A DNA stretch of 64,000 nucleotides from Ruegeria pomeroyi (GTDB lineage: Bacteria > Pseudomonadota > Alphaproteobacteria > Rhodobacterales > Rhodobacteraceae): the NCBI RefSeq assembly GCF_021405525.1, contig NZ_JAGQAG010000001.1, positions 2,480,001-2,544,000 on the forward strand, given 5' to 3'. Below the pieces are notes generated by a model. That model saw only the letters and a list, made by a program, of their open reading frames with translations, did not search any database and was not told where the DNA came from. Within the stretch, counting starts at the first letter, position 1; the number at the start of each line of letters is the position of its first letter. The position numbers and the translations under genes are program-made. Shown here in pieces: positions 1-7,506 of this stretch.

Positions 1-84
1 GCCCGGTGGCGCGACGCGGAATTGCCTTGGCAACGGCGCCCCCTATCTTAACACCAGCTTACACAGCCCAAGCGAGACCCCACC

Positions 85-996
85 ATGTCCATTCGTCCCA
101 TACTTGAAACCCGCCGCGCCACCCCCGCGCTCGAAGGCGCCGGGGTCAAGCTGCACCGCGCCTTTGGCTTTCAGGACCCGACCGAGCTGGACCCGTTCCT
201 GCTGTTTGACGATTTCCGCAATGAGCATCCGCAGGATTATTTGCGCGGCTTTCCCTGGCATCCCCATCGCGGCATCGAGACCATCACCTATGTGCTGGCC
301 GGCACGGTGGAGCACGGGGATTCGCTGGGCAATACCGGCACGCTGGGCGCGGGCGACGTGCAATGGATGACCGCCGGGTCGGGCATCCTGCACCAGGAGA
401 TGCCCAAGGGAAATCCGCAGGGCCAGATGCATGGCTTTCAGCTTTGGGGCAACCTGCCCGCCAGCCAGAAGATGACGGCGCCGCGCTACCAGGATGTGCG
501 CGGCAGCGAGATCCCCGAGGTGATCGACGATGACGGCACAAGGGTGCGGGTGATCGTTGGCAGCTTCTGGGGCAAGACCGGTCCGGTGGACGGCATCGCC
601 GCCGACCCGCAATATCTCGATATCTTCGTCCCGGCGGGGGTGAAGAAGACGTTCCGGATCGACACCTATCGCCGCGCCTTTGCCTATGTGTTCGAAGGGG
701 CCGGCGCCTTTGCCGATGCCTCGGCGCCAACCGGTGTGCTGCTGGAAAAGGAAGTGGCGGGCGAAGAGCTCAATATCCGCGACCTGTCGGGCGACCGCAC
801 CCTGATCCGCTTCGGCACCGGCGACGAGGTGACGGTGCAGGCCGGGCCGCAGGGGATACGCTTTCTGTTGATCTCGGGCGCGCCGATCGCCGAGCCGGTG
901 GCCTGGCACGGGCCGATCGTGATGAACACGCAGGAAGAGCTGATGCAGGCCATGCGCGACCTGCGCAACGGCACCTTCATTCGCCCCGCGCATTGA
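85..996 (+). CDS. Pirin family protein (bicupin)
   Basis: This 303-residue protein is a pirin-family bicupin. The metal-binding pattern is visible in the N-terminal cupin: H59 and H61 in the HPHRG stretch, then H103 and E105 in the HQE stretch, matching the four-ligand iron site of pirins. Some bacterial pirins have quercetin dioxygenase activity and others act as regulators, so the substrate cannot be read from sequence. Length is normal for the family and there is no signal peptide, so it should be cytoplasmic. It stands alone, convergent with a TetR gene and separated from it by a cluster of hairpins. The ATG start follows a purine-rich stretch and leaves a typical N-terminus (MSIRPI). Confidence 0.88.
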   Translation: MSIRPILETRRATPALEGAGVKLHRAFGFQDPTELDPFLLFDDFRNEHPQDYLRGFPWHPHRGIETITYVLAGTVEHGDSLGNTGTLGAGDVQWMTAGSGILHQEMPKGNPQGQMHGFQLWGNLPASQKMTAPRYQDVRGSEIPEVIDDDGTRVRVIVGSFWGKTGPVDGIAADPQYLDIFVPAGVKKTFRIDTYRRAFAYVFEGAGAFADASAPTGVLLEKEVAGEELNIRDLSGDRTLIRFGTGDEVTVQAGPQGIRFLLISGAPIAEPVAWHGPIVMNTQEELMQAMRDLRNGTFIRPAH

Positions 997-1003
997 GGCG
1001 CGC

Positions 1004-1070
1004 GGAATTCTGCAAGAATTCCGACCCGGAAAACATCTGTTTTCCGGGTCGTTTTCCGGATCGGAAAACG
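1004..1070. terminator. Three tandem hairpins between convergent genes
   Basis: Three perfect inverted repeats lie end to end between the convergent pirin and TetR genes. They are GGAATTC/GAATTCC (1004-1022), GACCCGGAAAACA/TGTTTTCCGGGTC (1023-1050, 13-bp stem, 2-nt spacer) and CGTTTTCCG/CGGAAAACG (1050-1070, 3-nt loop). The second is followed by a short T run (1052-1055), so it can end pirin transcription. The third competes with it for the same bases, and the block probably terminates transcription from both sides. Confidence 0.7.
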
Positions 1071-1071
1071 A

Positions 1072-1656
1072 CTAGGCCGCCACCGCCTTGCGGACCATGT
1101 CCCAATAGATGCCTTCCACCTGGTCAAGCGATAGCCGCCCCTCGGCCCGGTACCAGGTATTGACCCCGTTCAGCATCGCGATCACCGCCAGGGTCGCGAT
1201 CTTGGTATCGGGCACCGCAAAGGCACCTTCCTCCACCCCGGCGCGCAGGATCGCCTCGAGATCGTCCTCATACCGCCGCCGTAATCCTTCGATGGTTGCG
1301 AAATTCTCGGGCGTCAGGTTGCGCAGCTCCATATAGGCGATGAACACTTCGTCCGGCCGGTTCAGGTGGAAGCGGATGTGAAACCCCACGAAATCACGCA
1401 ACCGGGTCAGCGCATCCCCGCGTACCCGGTGCTGGCGCGCCGACAGGAGTTCGTCCATATGCCGGTGCATCAGCCCGAACAGCAGGCTCTGCTTGTCCGG
1501 CGTGTAATTGTAGAGCGCGCCCGCCTGCACACCCACCTCTCCGGCGATCTGGCGCATCGACACGGCGGCGAAACCGTGCCGCGCAAACAGCCTGAGCGCC
1601 GCGTCCTGAATGCGCGGGCCGGTGATATCGGAATGGGAACCTTGGGTACGTGCCAT
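1072..1656 (-). CDS. TetR/AcrR family transcriptional regulator
   Basis: A 194-residue TetR-type repressor. The N-terminal helix-turn-helix is clear at about residues 15-60 (IQDAALRLFARHGF ... VSMRQIAGEVGV ... GALYNY), followed by an all-helical ligand-binding domain. The divergent neighbour is a small lipoprotein gene, and a 22-bp perfect palindrome (1667-1688) sits 10 bp upstream of the start codon, where a TetR dimer would bind to control itself and possibly the lipoprotein. The ligand is unknown; the general look resembles regulators of acyl-CoA metabolism, but that is only an impression. Confidence 0.88.
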   Translation of the reverse strand: MARTQGSHSDITGPRIQDAALRLFARHGFAAVSMRQIAGEVGVQAGALYNYTPDKQSLLFGLMHRHMDELLSARQHRVRGDALTRLRDFVGFHIRFHLNRPDEVFIAYMELRNLTPENFATIEGLRRRYEDDLEAILRAGVEEGAFAVPDTKIATLAVIAMLNGVNTWYRAEGRLSLDQVEGIYWDMVRKAVAA

Positions 1657-1666
1657 ATGGCCACGC

Positions 1667-1688
1667 TATCTGAACATATGTTCAGATA
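1667..1688. promoter_or_regulatory. 22-bp perfect palindrome, probable TetR operator
   Basis: The half-site TATCTGAACAT is followed directly by its exact reverse complement, centred on CATATG. It lies between the divergent tetR and lipoprotein genes, 10 bp from the tetR start. TetR-family operators are commonly palindromes of this size overlapping their own promoter, so autoregulation is the simple reading. Confidence 0.72.
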
Positions 1689-1758
1689 AAAGCCCCGCTT
1701 GCGCAGGTGCCGACAATTTACGACAAAAGGGACACCCTTCAACAGGTCCGGTGGCCGC

Positions 1759-2031
1759 ATGCCTAGATCCGCATTTCTTTCTCTTTTGCTGCTGGCGGCG
1801 GCCTGCACACAGGTACCCGAGTTGAACGAGCGGATCAGCCCTGATCTGCGCAAAGCGGGTTTTCCCAAACTGGTGCCACTGGACGAGGCTCTTGGCCCGC
1901 CCGCCGACCCCGAGGGAGAGGCCCTGGCGGTTCAGAAGTCCCTCGAAGCGCGTCGCGACGCATTGGCGCAGCGCGCCCGGCGCCTGCAAGAGGCGACCGA
2001 CCAAGACACCTCGCGGAGCGAGACCGAATAA
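1759..2031 (+). CDS. Small predicted lipoprotein
   Basis: The protein has 90 residues from the ATG at 1759. It begins with a short basic stretch, a Leu/Ala hydrophobic core and a lipobox-like LAAAC ending at Cys16, so it is probably a lipoprotein. The mature part is polar and ends in a helix rich in Arg, Gln and Glu (about residues 55-85) that could form a short coiled coil. A longer reading of the frame from 1699 would put a poor leader before the signal peptide, so the internal start is preferred. I do not recognise the family. It precedes hom by about 100 bp on the same strand and is divergent from tetR. Confidence 0.65.
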   Translation: MPRSAFLSLLLLAAACTQVPELNERISPDLRKAGFPKLVPLDEALGPPADPEGEALAVQKSLEARRDALAQRARRLQEATDQDTSRSETE

Positions 2032-2132
2032 CACGCCCGACGATTGCACGCCCGCCCCGAACGGGCTAAGGCACGCCACAAGGGAGCGACCCGCCAGGGC
2101 CGCATCAGGCACGAGCAGAAAGGACAGACAGC

Positions 2133-3419
2133 ATGAAACCGGCATTGCGGCTTGGGATCGCGGGATTGGGAACCGTGGGCGTCGGCGTTGTGCGCATCAT
2201 CCGTCGTCAGGCCGATCTGCTTGAGGCGCGTACCGGACGCCGGATCCAGATCGTGGCCGTCTCGGCCCGCGATGCGGGCAAGGACCGGGGCATCAACCTG
2301 TCCTCTTACGCGTGGGAGACCGACCCGGTCGCCCTCGCCCGCCGCGACGATGTCGATGTGTTCGTCGAATTGATGGGGGGCGAGAACGGCCCCGCCAAGG
2401 CCTCGATCGAGGCCGCGCTGGCAACCGGCAAGGACGTGGTCACCGCCAACAAGGCACTGCTGGCCATCCATGGCCAGACGCTGGCCGAGCAGGCCGAGAC
2501 CGCAGGCCGGGTGATCCGGTTCGAGGCCGCTGTCGCCGGCGGCATCCCGGTGATCAAGGCCTTGACCGAAGGGCTGGCCGGCAACGAGATCACCCGCGTG
2601 ATGGGGGTCATGAACGGCACCTGCAACTATATCCTGACCCGCATGGAATCGCAGCGCAAAGGCTATAACGCGCTGTTTCAGGAATGCGCCGAACTGGGCT
2701 ATCTCGAGGCCGACCCGACGCTGGATGTGGGCGGGATCGACGCGGCGCACAAGCTGGCGCTGCTGGCCGCCATCGCCTTTGGCACCAAACCGCATTTCGA
2801 CGGCATCGACATCGAGGGCATCGAGCGCATCAACCTCGAAGACATCGCCTATGCCGCCGACATGGGCTATCGCATCAAGCTGTTGGGCGTGGCCCAGCGC
2901 AGCGGGCGCGGGCTGGAACAGCGGATGCGGCCCTGTCTGGTGCCTGCGGACTCGCCGCTTGGCCAGCTCGAAGGCGGCACCAACATGGTGGTGATCGAGG
3001 GTGACGCGGTCGAACAGATCGTGCTGCGCGGCCCCGGCGCGGGCGAAGGCCCCACCGCCAGCGCCGTACTGGGCGATATCTGCGATATCGCGCGCGGCTT
3101 CCGCCTGCCGGTATTCGGACAGCCCGCCCACACGCTGGCCGAGGCCGACAGTGCGCAATCGAACTCTCCGGCGCCCTATTACCTGCGCCTGCTGCTGCCC
3201 GACCGTCCCGGCGCGCTGGCCAAGGTGGCCGCCGCGCTGGGCGATGCCGGGGTCAGCATCAACCGGATGCGCCAGACCGGCCATGACAGCGCCGAGGCGC
3301 CGGTGGTGATCGTCACTCACAAGACCCAGCGCGCCGATCTGGACGCCGCGCTGGACGCCATGACGGCGACGGGTGTTCTGGCCGCCGAACCGGTGGCGCT
3401 GAGGATCGAGGCGGTCTGA
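2133..3419 (+). CDS. hom: Homoserine dehydrogenase
   Basis: This enzyme reduces aspartate semialdehyde to homoserine with NAD(P)H, at the branch point to threonine and methionine. The 428 residues contain an N-terminal Rossmann fold (GIAGLGTVGVGV, about residues 7-18), the ANKALL segment near residue 108, the homoserine dehydrogenase catalytic domain (FEAAVAGGIPVI, GTCNYILTRM, LGYLEADPTLDVGGIDAAHKL), and a C-terminal ACT domain (about 348-425) of the kind that usually gives threonine feedback control. An AAAGGA ribosome site lies 9 bases before the ATG. glpX follows about 90 bp later. Confidence 0.95.
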   Translation: MKPALRLGIAGLGTVGVGVVRIIRRQADLLEARTGRRIQIVAVSARDAGKDRGINLSSYAWETDPVALARRDDVDVFVELMGGENGPAKASIEAALATGKDVVTANKALLAIHGQTLAEQAETAGRVIRFEAAVAGGIPVIKALTEGLAGNEITRVMGVMNGTCNYILTRMESQRKGYNALFQECAELGYLEADPTLDVGGIDAAHKLALLAAIAFGTKPHFDGIDIEGIERINLEDIAYAADMGYRIKLLGVAQRSGRGLEQRMRPCLVPADSPLGQLEGGTNMVVIEGDAVEQIVLRGPGAGEGPTASAVLGDICDIARGFRLPVFGQPAHTLAEADSAQSNSPAPYYLRLLLPDRPGALAKVAAALGDAGVSINRMRQTGHDSAEAPVVIVTHKTQRADLDAALDAMTATGVLAAEPVALRIEAV

Positions 3420-3507
3420 CCCGCCCGAACCGTTTTCGCAAACATGCTTGTGGACTCCCGCCGCGCTGCGTTAGAGGGTCAATAAGCCCATCTGCAAGGA
3501 ACTATTC

Positions 3508-4470
3508 ATGTCCGCCATGCCCGAATTTCATGACCGTATGCTTTCCCTGGGCCTTGCCCGCGTGGCTGAACAGGCAGCGCTGGCCTCGGCCTCGCTGATT
3601 GGACGCGGCGATGAGAAGGCCGCCGACCAGGCCGCGGTGAACGCCATGCGCGAACAGCTGAACCTGCTCGACATCGCTGGTGTGGTGGTGATCGGCGAAG
3701 GCGAACGCGACGAGGCGCCGATGCTGTATATCGGCGAGGAAGTGGGCACCGGCAACGGTCCGGGCGTCGATATCGCGCTCGACCCGCTGGAAGGCACCAC
3801 GCTAACCGCCAAGGACATGCCCAACGCGCTGACCGTGATCGCCATGGGCCCGCGCGGCTCGATGCTGCACGCGCCCGACGTCTATATGGACAAGCTGGCG
3901 ATCGGTCCGGGCTATGCCGAGGGCGTCGTGTCGCTCGACATGTCGCCGCGCGAACGGGTCGAGGCGCTGGCAGCGGCCAAGGGCTGCAAGCCGTCGGATA
4001 TCACCGTCTGTATCCTGGAACGTCCGCGCCACGAGGCGATGATTGCCGAGGTGCGCGAAACCGGCGCGTCGATCCGGCTGATCACCGATGGCGATGTGGC
4101 GGGCGTCATGCATTGCGCCGAGGCCGAGACCACCGGCATCGACATGTATATGGGCTCGGGCGGTGCGCCCGAGGGGGTTCTGGCTGCGGCAGCGCTGAAA
4201 TGCATGGGCGGGCAGATCTTTGGCCGGCTCCTGTTCCGCAACGATGACGAGCGTGGCCGCGCCGCCAAGGCCGGCATCACCGATCTGGACCGCGTCTATA
4301 CCCGCGACGAGATGGTGACGCAGGACGTGATCTTTGCCGCCACCGGCGTGACCGGCGGATCGCTGTTGCCGCGCATCAAGCGCGAGCCGGGTTGGGTCGA
4401 GACCACGACGCTGCTGATGCGGTCCAAGACAGGCTCGGTGCGGCGGATGAGCTATCGTACCCCGGTCTGA
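3508..4470 (+). CDS. glpX: Class II fructose-1,6-bisphosphatase
   Basis: This is a GlpX-type class II fructose-1,6-bisphosphatase of 320 residues, which hydrolyses fructose-1,6-bisphosphate in gluconeogenesis. The lithium-sensitive phosphatase signature is visible as DPLEGTT (about residues 92-98), preceded by the metal-site segment VVIGEGERDEAPML. Length matches the family. AAGGAAC just upstream serves as ribosome site. The order hom-glpX-recJ is the one I remember from other Roseobacter genomes, and all three point the same way. Gluconeogenic capacity suits an organism living on amines, organic acids and C1 compounds. Confidence 0.95.
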   Translation: MSAMPEFHDRMLSLGLARVAEQAALASASLIGRGDEKAADQAAVNAMREQLNLLDIAGVVVIGEGERDEAPMLYIGEEVGTGNGPGVDIALDPLEGTTLTAKDMPNALTVIAMGPRGSMLHAPDVYMDKLAIGPGYAEGVVSLDMSPRERVEALAAAKGCKPSDITVCILERPRHEAMIAEVRETGASIRLITDGDVAGVMHCAEAETTGIDMYMGSGGAPEGVLAAAALKCMGGQIFGRLLFRNDDERGRAAKAGITDLDRVYTRDEMVTQDVIFAATGVTGGSLLPRIKREPGWVETTTLLMRSKTGSVRRMSYRTPV

Positions 4471-4501
4471 GCCCTTGACGGGGGATGCGGCTGGCGCCGC
4501 A

Positions 4502-4540
4502 GCCTCCGGCGGGAGTATTTGAGGCGAAATGAAGGGCCGG
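4502..4540. repeat. Dispersed intergenic repeat, copy 1
   Basis: This 39-bp unit starts with GCCTCCGGCGGGAGTATTT and recurs at 38069-38107 with 35 of 39 bases identical. Its CCTCCGGCGGGAG core is a near-palindrome able to form a small hairpin. Both copies lie in intergenic DNA. I recall similar units as common between Rhodobacteraceae genes; function is unknown. Confidence 0.7.
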
Positions 4541-4578
4541 GTCCGGGGCGGGTCCGGCCTTTGCGCATGAGGTGAGTG

Positions 4579-6318
4579 GTGAGTTATCTGGGCATCGAAC
4601 AGTCCCTGAGCGGGCGGCGCTGGGTCGGCCCCGATCTGGAGACCGAGCGGGCGGCGCAGATGATGCGGCAGCAGACCGACCTGCCGCAGGCGGTGTGCCA
4701 GGTGCTGGCCCGGCGCGGGGTCCCGGCGATCGAGGCGCGCGGCTTCCTTGACCCCAAGCTCAAGGAACTGCTGCCCGATCCGCGCAAGCTGAAGGATATG
4801 GAAATCGCGGCGACACGGTTCCTGGCCGCAGTTTCCGAGCGCCAGCGGATCGCGGTCTTTGCCGATTACGACGTGGATGGTGGCAGTTCGGCGGCGCTGC
4901 TGATCTGCTGGCTGCGCGAGATGGGGCAGACCGCGACGCTTTACGTGCCCGACCGCATCGACGAGGGCTATGGCCCCAACGAGGCGGCGATGGCGGATCT
5001 GGCCCGCAGCCATGACCTGATCGTCTGTGTCGATTGCGGCACGCTGAGCCATGGCCCGATCGCCGCCGCCAAAGGCGCCGATGTCATCGTGCTGGACCAC
5101 CATCTGGGGGCTGAGACCCTGCCCGACTGCGTGGCGGTGGTGAACCCCAACCGACAGGACGAGAGCGGCGATCTGGGCTATTTCTGCGCCGCCGGCGTGG
5201 TGTTCCTGATGCTGGTCGAGGCGGGCCGCCAGCTGCGCGCGCGTGGGCAACGCGGGCCCGACCTGATGGCGATGCTCGACCTGGTGGCACTGGCCACGGT
5301 GGCCGATGTGGCGCCGCTGGTCGAGGCGAACCGGGCGCTGGTGCGCCAGGGGCTGAAGGTGATGGCACAGCGACAGCGGCCCGGTCTGGTGGCGCTGGCC
5401 GATATCGCCCGCATGGACGCCATGCCCAACACCTATCACCTGGGCTTTCTGCTGGGGCCGCGCGTCAATGCCGGGGGCCGGATCGGGCAGGCCGATCTGG
5501 GCGCCCGCCTGCTCGGCACCGACAGCATGAGCGAGGCGCAGGCGCTGGCCGAGCGGCTGGACCTGCTCAATACCGAGCGGCGCGATATCGAGGCCGCCGT
5601 ACGCGCCGCCGCGCTGGATCAGGCCGAAACCCGCGGGCTGGAGGCGCCGCTGGTCTGGGCGGCGGGCGAGGGCTGGCATCCGGGCGTGGTGGGCATCGTC
5701 GCCTCGCGCCTCAAGGATGCCGCCAACCGGCCCGCCATCGTCATCGGTTTCGACGGCGACGAGGGCAAGGGCTCGGGCCGCTCGGTGGCGGGTGTCGATC
5801 TGGGTGCGGCGATCCAGCGACTGGCATCCGAGGGGCTGCTGGTCAAGGGCGGCGGCCACAAGATGGCGGCCGGGCTGACGGTGATGCGCGACCGGCTGGA
5901 ACCGGCGATGGAGCGGCTGTCGGAGCTGCTGGCCAAACAGGGGGCCGGACAGGGCGGACCGGCGGATATGCGGCTGGACGGCGTGCTGATGCCGGGCGCG
6001 GCCACGGTCGAGCTGCTGGAACAGATCGAACTGGCAGGCCCTTACGGCGCCGGCGCCCCTGCCCCGCGCTTTGCCCTGCCCGACCTGCAAATCCGCTTTG
6101 CCAAACGCGTCGGCGCCTCGCATCTGAAACTGTCGCTGGCCGACGGAATGGGCGGCGGGCTGGACGCAATCTTGTTTGGCGCCTTCGATGGCGAGATCGG
6201 CCCGATACTGGAAAACCACGGCGGCGCCCGGTTCCATTTCGCCGGACGGCTCGAGATCAATTCCTGGGGCGGCAGGCAGAGCGTGCAACTGCGCATCGAC
6301 GATGTCGCGCGCGCCTGA
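4579..6318 (+). CDS. recJ: Single-stranded-DNA-specific 5'-3' exonuclease RecJ
   Basis: RecJ degrades single-stranded DNA 5' to 3' in RecF-pathway recombination and mismatch repair. The DHH-phosphoesterase motifs are in order: ADYDVDG (about residue 95), VDCGT (about 153), VLDHH (about 173), a DHHA1 domain with GGGHKMAAG (about 430), and the C-terminal OB-like domain. Length (579 residues) is normal. Two GTG codons occur in tandem at 4576 and 4579; the GAGG at 4569-4572 sits at a better distance from the second, so 4579 is chosen. tRNA-Glu follows about 110 bp downstream. Confidence 0.94.
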   Translation: MSYLGIEQSLSGRRWVGPDLETERAAQMMRQQTDLPQAVCQVLARRGVPAIEARGFLDPKLKELLPDPRKLKDMEIAATRFLAAVSERQRIAVFADYDVDGGSSAALLICWLREMGQTATLYVPDRIDEGYGPNEAAMADLARSHDLIVCVDCGTLSHGPIAAAKGADVIVLDHHLGAETLPDCVAVVNPNRQDESGDLGYFCAAGVVFLMLVEAGRQLRARGQRGPDLMAMLDLVALATVADVAPLVEANRALVRQGLKVMAQRQRPGLVALADIARMDAMPNTYHLGFLLGPRVNAGGRIGQADLGARLLGTDSMSEAQALAERLDLLNTERRDIEAAVRAAALDQAETRGLEAPLVWAAGEGWHPGVVGIVASRLKDAANRPAIVIGFDGDEGKGSGRSVAGVDLGAAIQRLASEGLLVKGGGHKMAAGLTVMRDRLEPAMERLSELLAKQGAGQGGPADMRLDGVLMPGAATVELLEQIELAGPYGAGAPAPRFALPDLQIRFAKRVGASHLKLSLADGMGGGLDAILFGAFDGEIGPILENHGGARFHFAGRLEINSWGGRQSVQLRIDDVARA

Positions 6319-6430
6319 CCTATTGAAATAAAGTTCTTTTTCTAACTTCTCAGAAAACTTTCACGATTGGTGTTTTTTCCGCTTGCGGGGGCGATGGCGA
6401 CACCATACAAGGCGCCCCACAAGCCAGCGT

Positions 6431-6505
6431 GGCCCGTTCGTCTATCGGTTAGGACGCCAGGTTTTCAACCTGGAAAGAGGGGTTCGATTCCCCTACGGGC
6501 TGCCA
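6431..6505 (+). tRNA. tRNA-Glu (anticodon TTC)
   Basis: A complete cloverleaf can be folded. The acceptor stem pairs GGCCCGT with ACGGGCT (ending in a G-T pair), followed by discriminator G and an encoded CCA. The anticodon stem is CCAGG/CCTGG with loop TTTTCAA (anticodon TTC), and the T arm is GGGG-TTCGATT-CCCC. It marks the boundary between housekeeping genes and a decayed island, as tRNA genes often do. I found no duplicate of its 3' end to the right. Confidence 0.96.
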
Positions 6506-6711
6506 CTTTTCCCCACAAGTTCTTGAAAATCATTGCGTTATTGACATCCGCACCCAGCTTCCCATCATTCATACCATCAATAGTCCGCGCCTGCGCTCGA
6601 AGTATCAGGTTGTCTCAGGGTGTCCGAATACGTCTCAACAGCGGATCGGCGTACACCACAGCAGCTTTGCAATCGATTGTAAGTATTTCGCTTGCGACCC
6701 GAAGTGACGAC

Positions 6712-7506
6712 TTATCGCACAGTCTCAAGGAAACGCATCACGATCCGGTATGCCGGTTCATAGCATGCAAGCACTTGTTCGTCAGGATCGACCTCACCAT
6801 GCAGAAGTGCATTGCGCATCGCGTACAAAGTTTCCACGAGGCCAGCCAATAGTTCTTCTGCGGAGCATAGGAACTGCATAATGGCAATTTGCAGGTTAGG
6901 ACCACCGCCCTGCACCAGATCAGTCATGGGGCGCGGGTTACATGTGTCGTAGAATTGGCGAAGGTTCGTTTGCTGTGCGACCGATAGGTCATTGGTGAAA
7001 CCGGGCTGAGCGTATACGTCGTTCGCGTCATAGTCAGCTTGCACATGTGTGAATTTAACCTGCCCGGTTGCTAAGGAGGTTACGGTTATCTCTATATGGC
7101 CGCCTTGTATCTTGTTAGCCACGTATCGCTGGCCGTTGCGCTCCATCACTTCGTTCTGGAGGTGCTTGGGATTGATGCAAACCTCACGAAGCGAGACCCG
7201 TTCTGTTCTGCCCTTCGGGGTGACTTCGAAATGGATGTCATCAAGAGACTGTTGAAGGTTACAGATTGCCAGCTTTAGCTTTTCAGCCTCGGCAGTGGCA
7301 TTACCGTTGTCCAACAAAGGCAGCACACGACGACGAAGGCGGCTGTTGTGGTGCCGCACCGCGAAATTGAGCATGGCCCTTTCGGTATTTTCACCGCTGG
7401 CATGTCGATACCACGCGTTGAAAGCGGCCCAAGCTTTCACGAAGGGACCGATGTAGTCAATTTCGGCCCGATCCATCCAATCGGCTGCATGTGGCGGCAA
7501 GGCCAT
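6712..7506 (-). CDS. HEPN-motif protein coupled to HsdS
   Basis: This 264-residue protein is not a family I can name. Near its C-terminus it has RNALLHG (R231, H236), the R-x4-H pattern of HEPN RNase domains, followed by a helix (VLACYEPAYRIVMRFLETV) like the last helix of HEPN folds. The N-terminal FVKAWAAFNAWYRH helix could be the first helix of the same domain, with an inserted middle region. The start ATG overlaps the stop of hsdS (ATGA), with GAGGAGG upstream inside hsdS, so the two are translationally coupled. HEPN RNases often partner with restriction systems (PrrC is the classic case). A defence or toxin role is therefore an inference from motif plus context. Confidence 0.6.
   Translation of the reverse strand: MALPPHAADWMDRAEIDYIGPFVKAWAAFNAWYRHASGENTERAMLNFAVRHHNSRLRRRVLPLLDNGNATAEAEKLKLAICNLQQSLDDIHFEVTPKGRTERVSLREVCINPKHLQNEVMERNGQRYVANKIQGGHIEITVTSLATGQVKFTHVQADYDANDVYAQPGFTNDLSVAQQTNLRQFYDTCNPRPMTDLVQGGGPNLQIAIMQFLCSAEELLAGLVETLYAMRNALLHGEVDPDEQVLACYEPAYRIVMRFLETVR

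Noticed and set aside
3802-6288. An 828-codon open frame on the minus strand
   Set aside because: It lies opposite glpX and recJ, both with complete motif sets, and its own translation has no recognisable domain.
6367-6852. A 161-codon plus-strand frame
   Set aside because: It contains the whole tRNA-Glu gene and overlaps the end of the HEPN-motif gene, so it cannot be a real protein gene.
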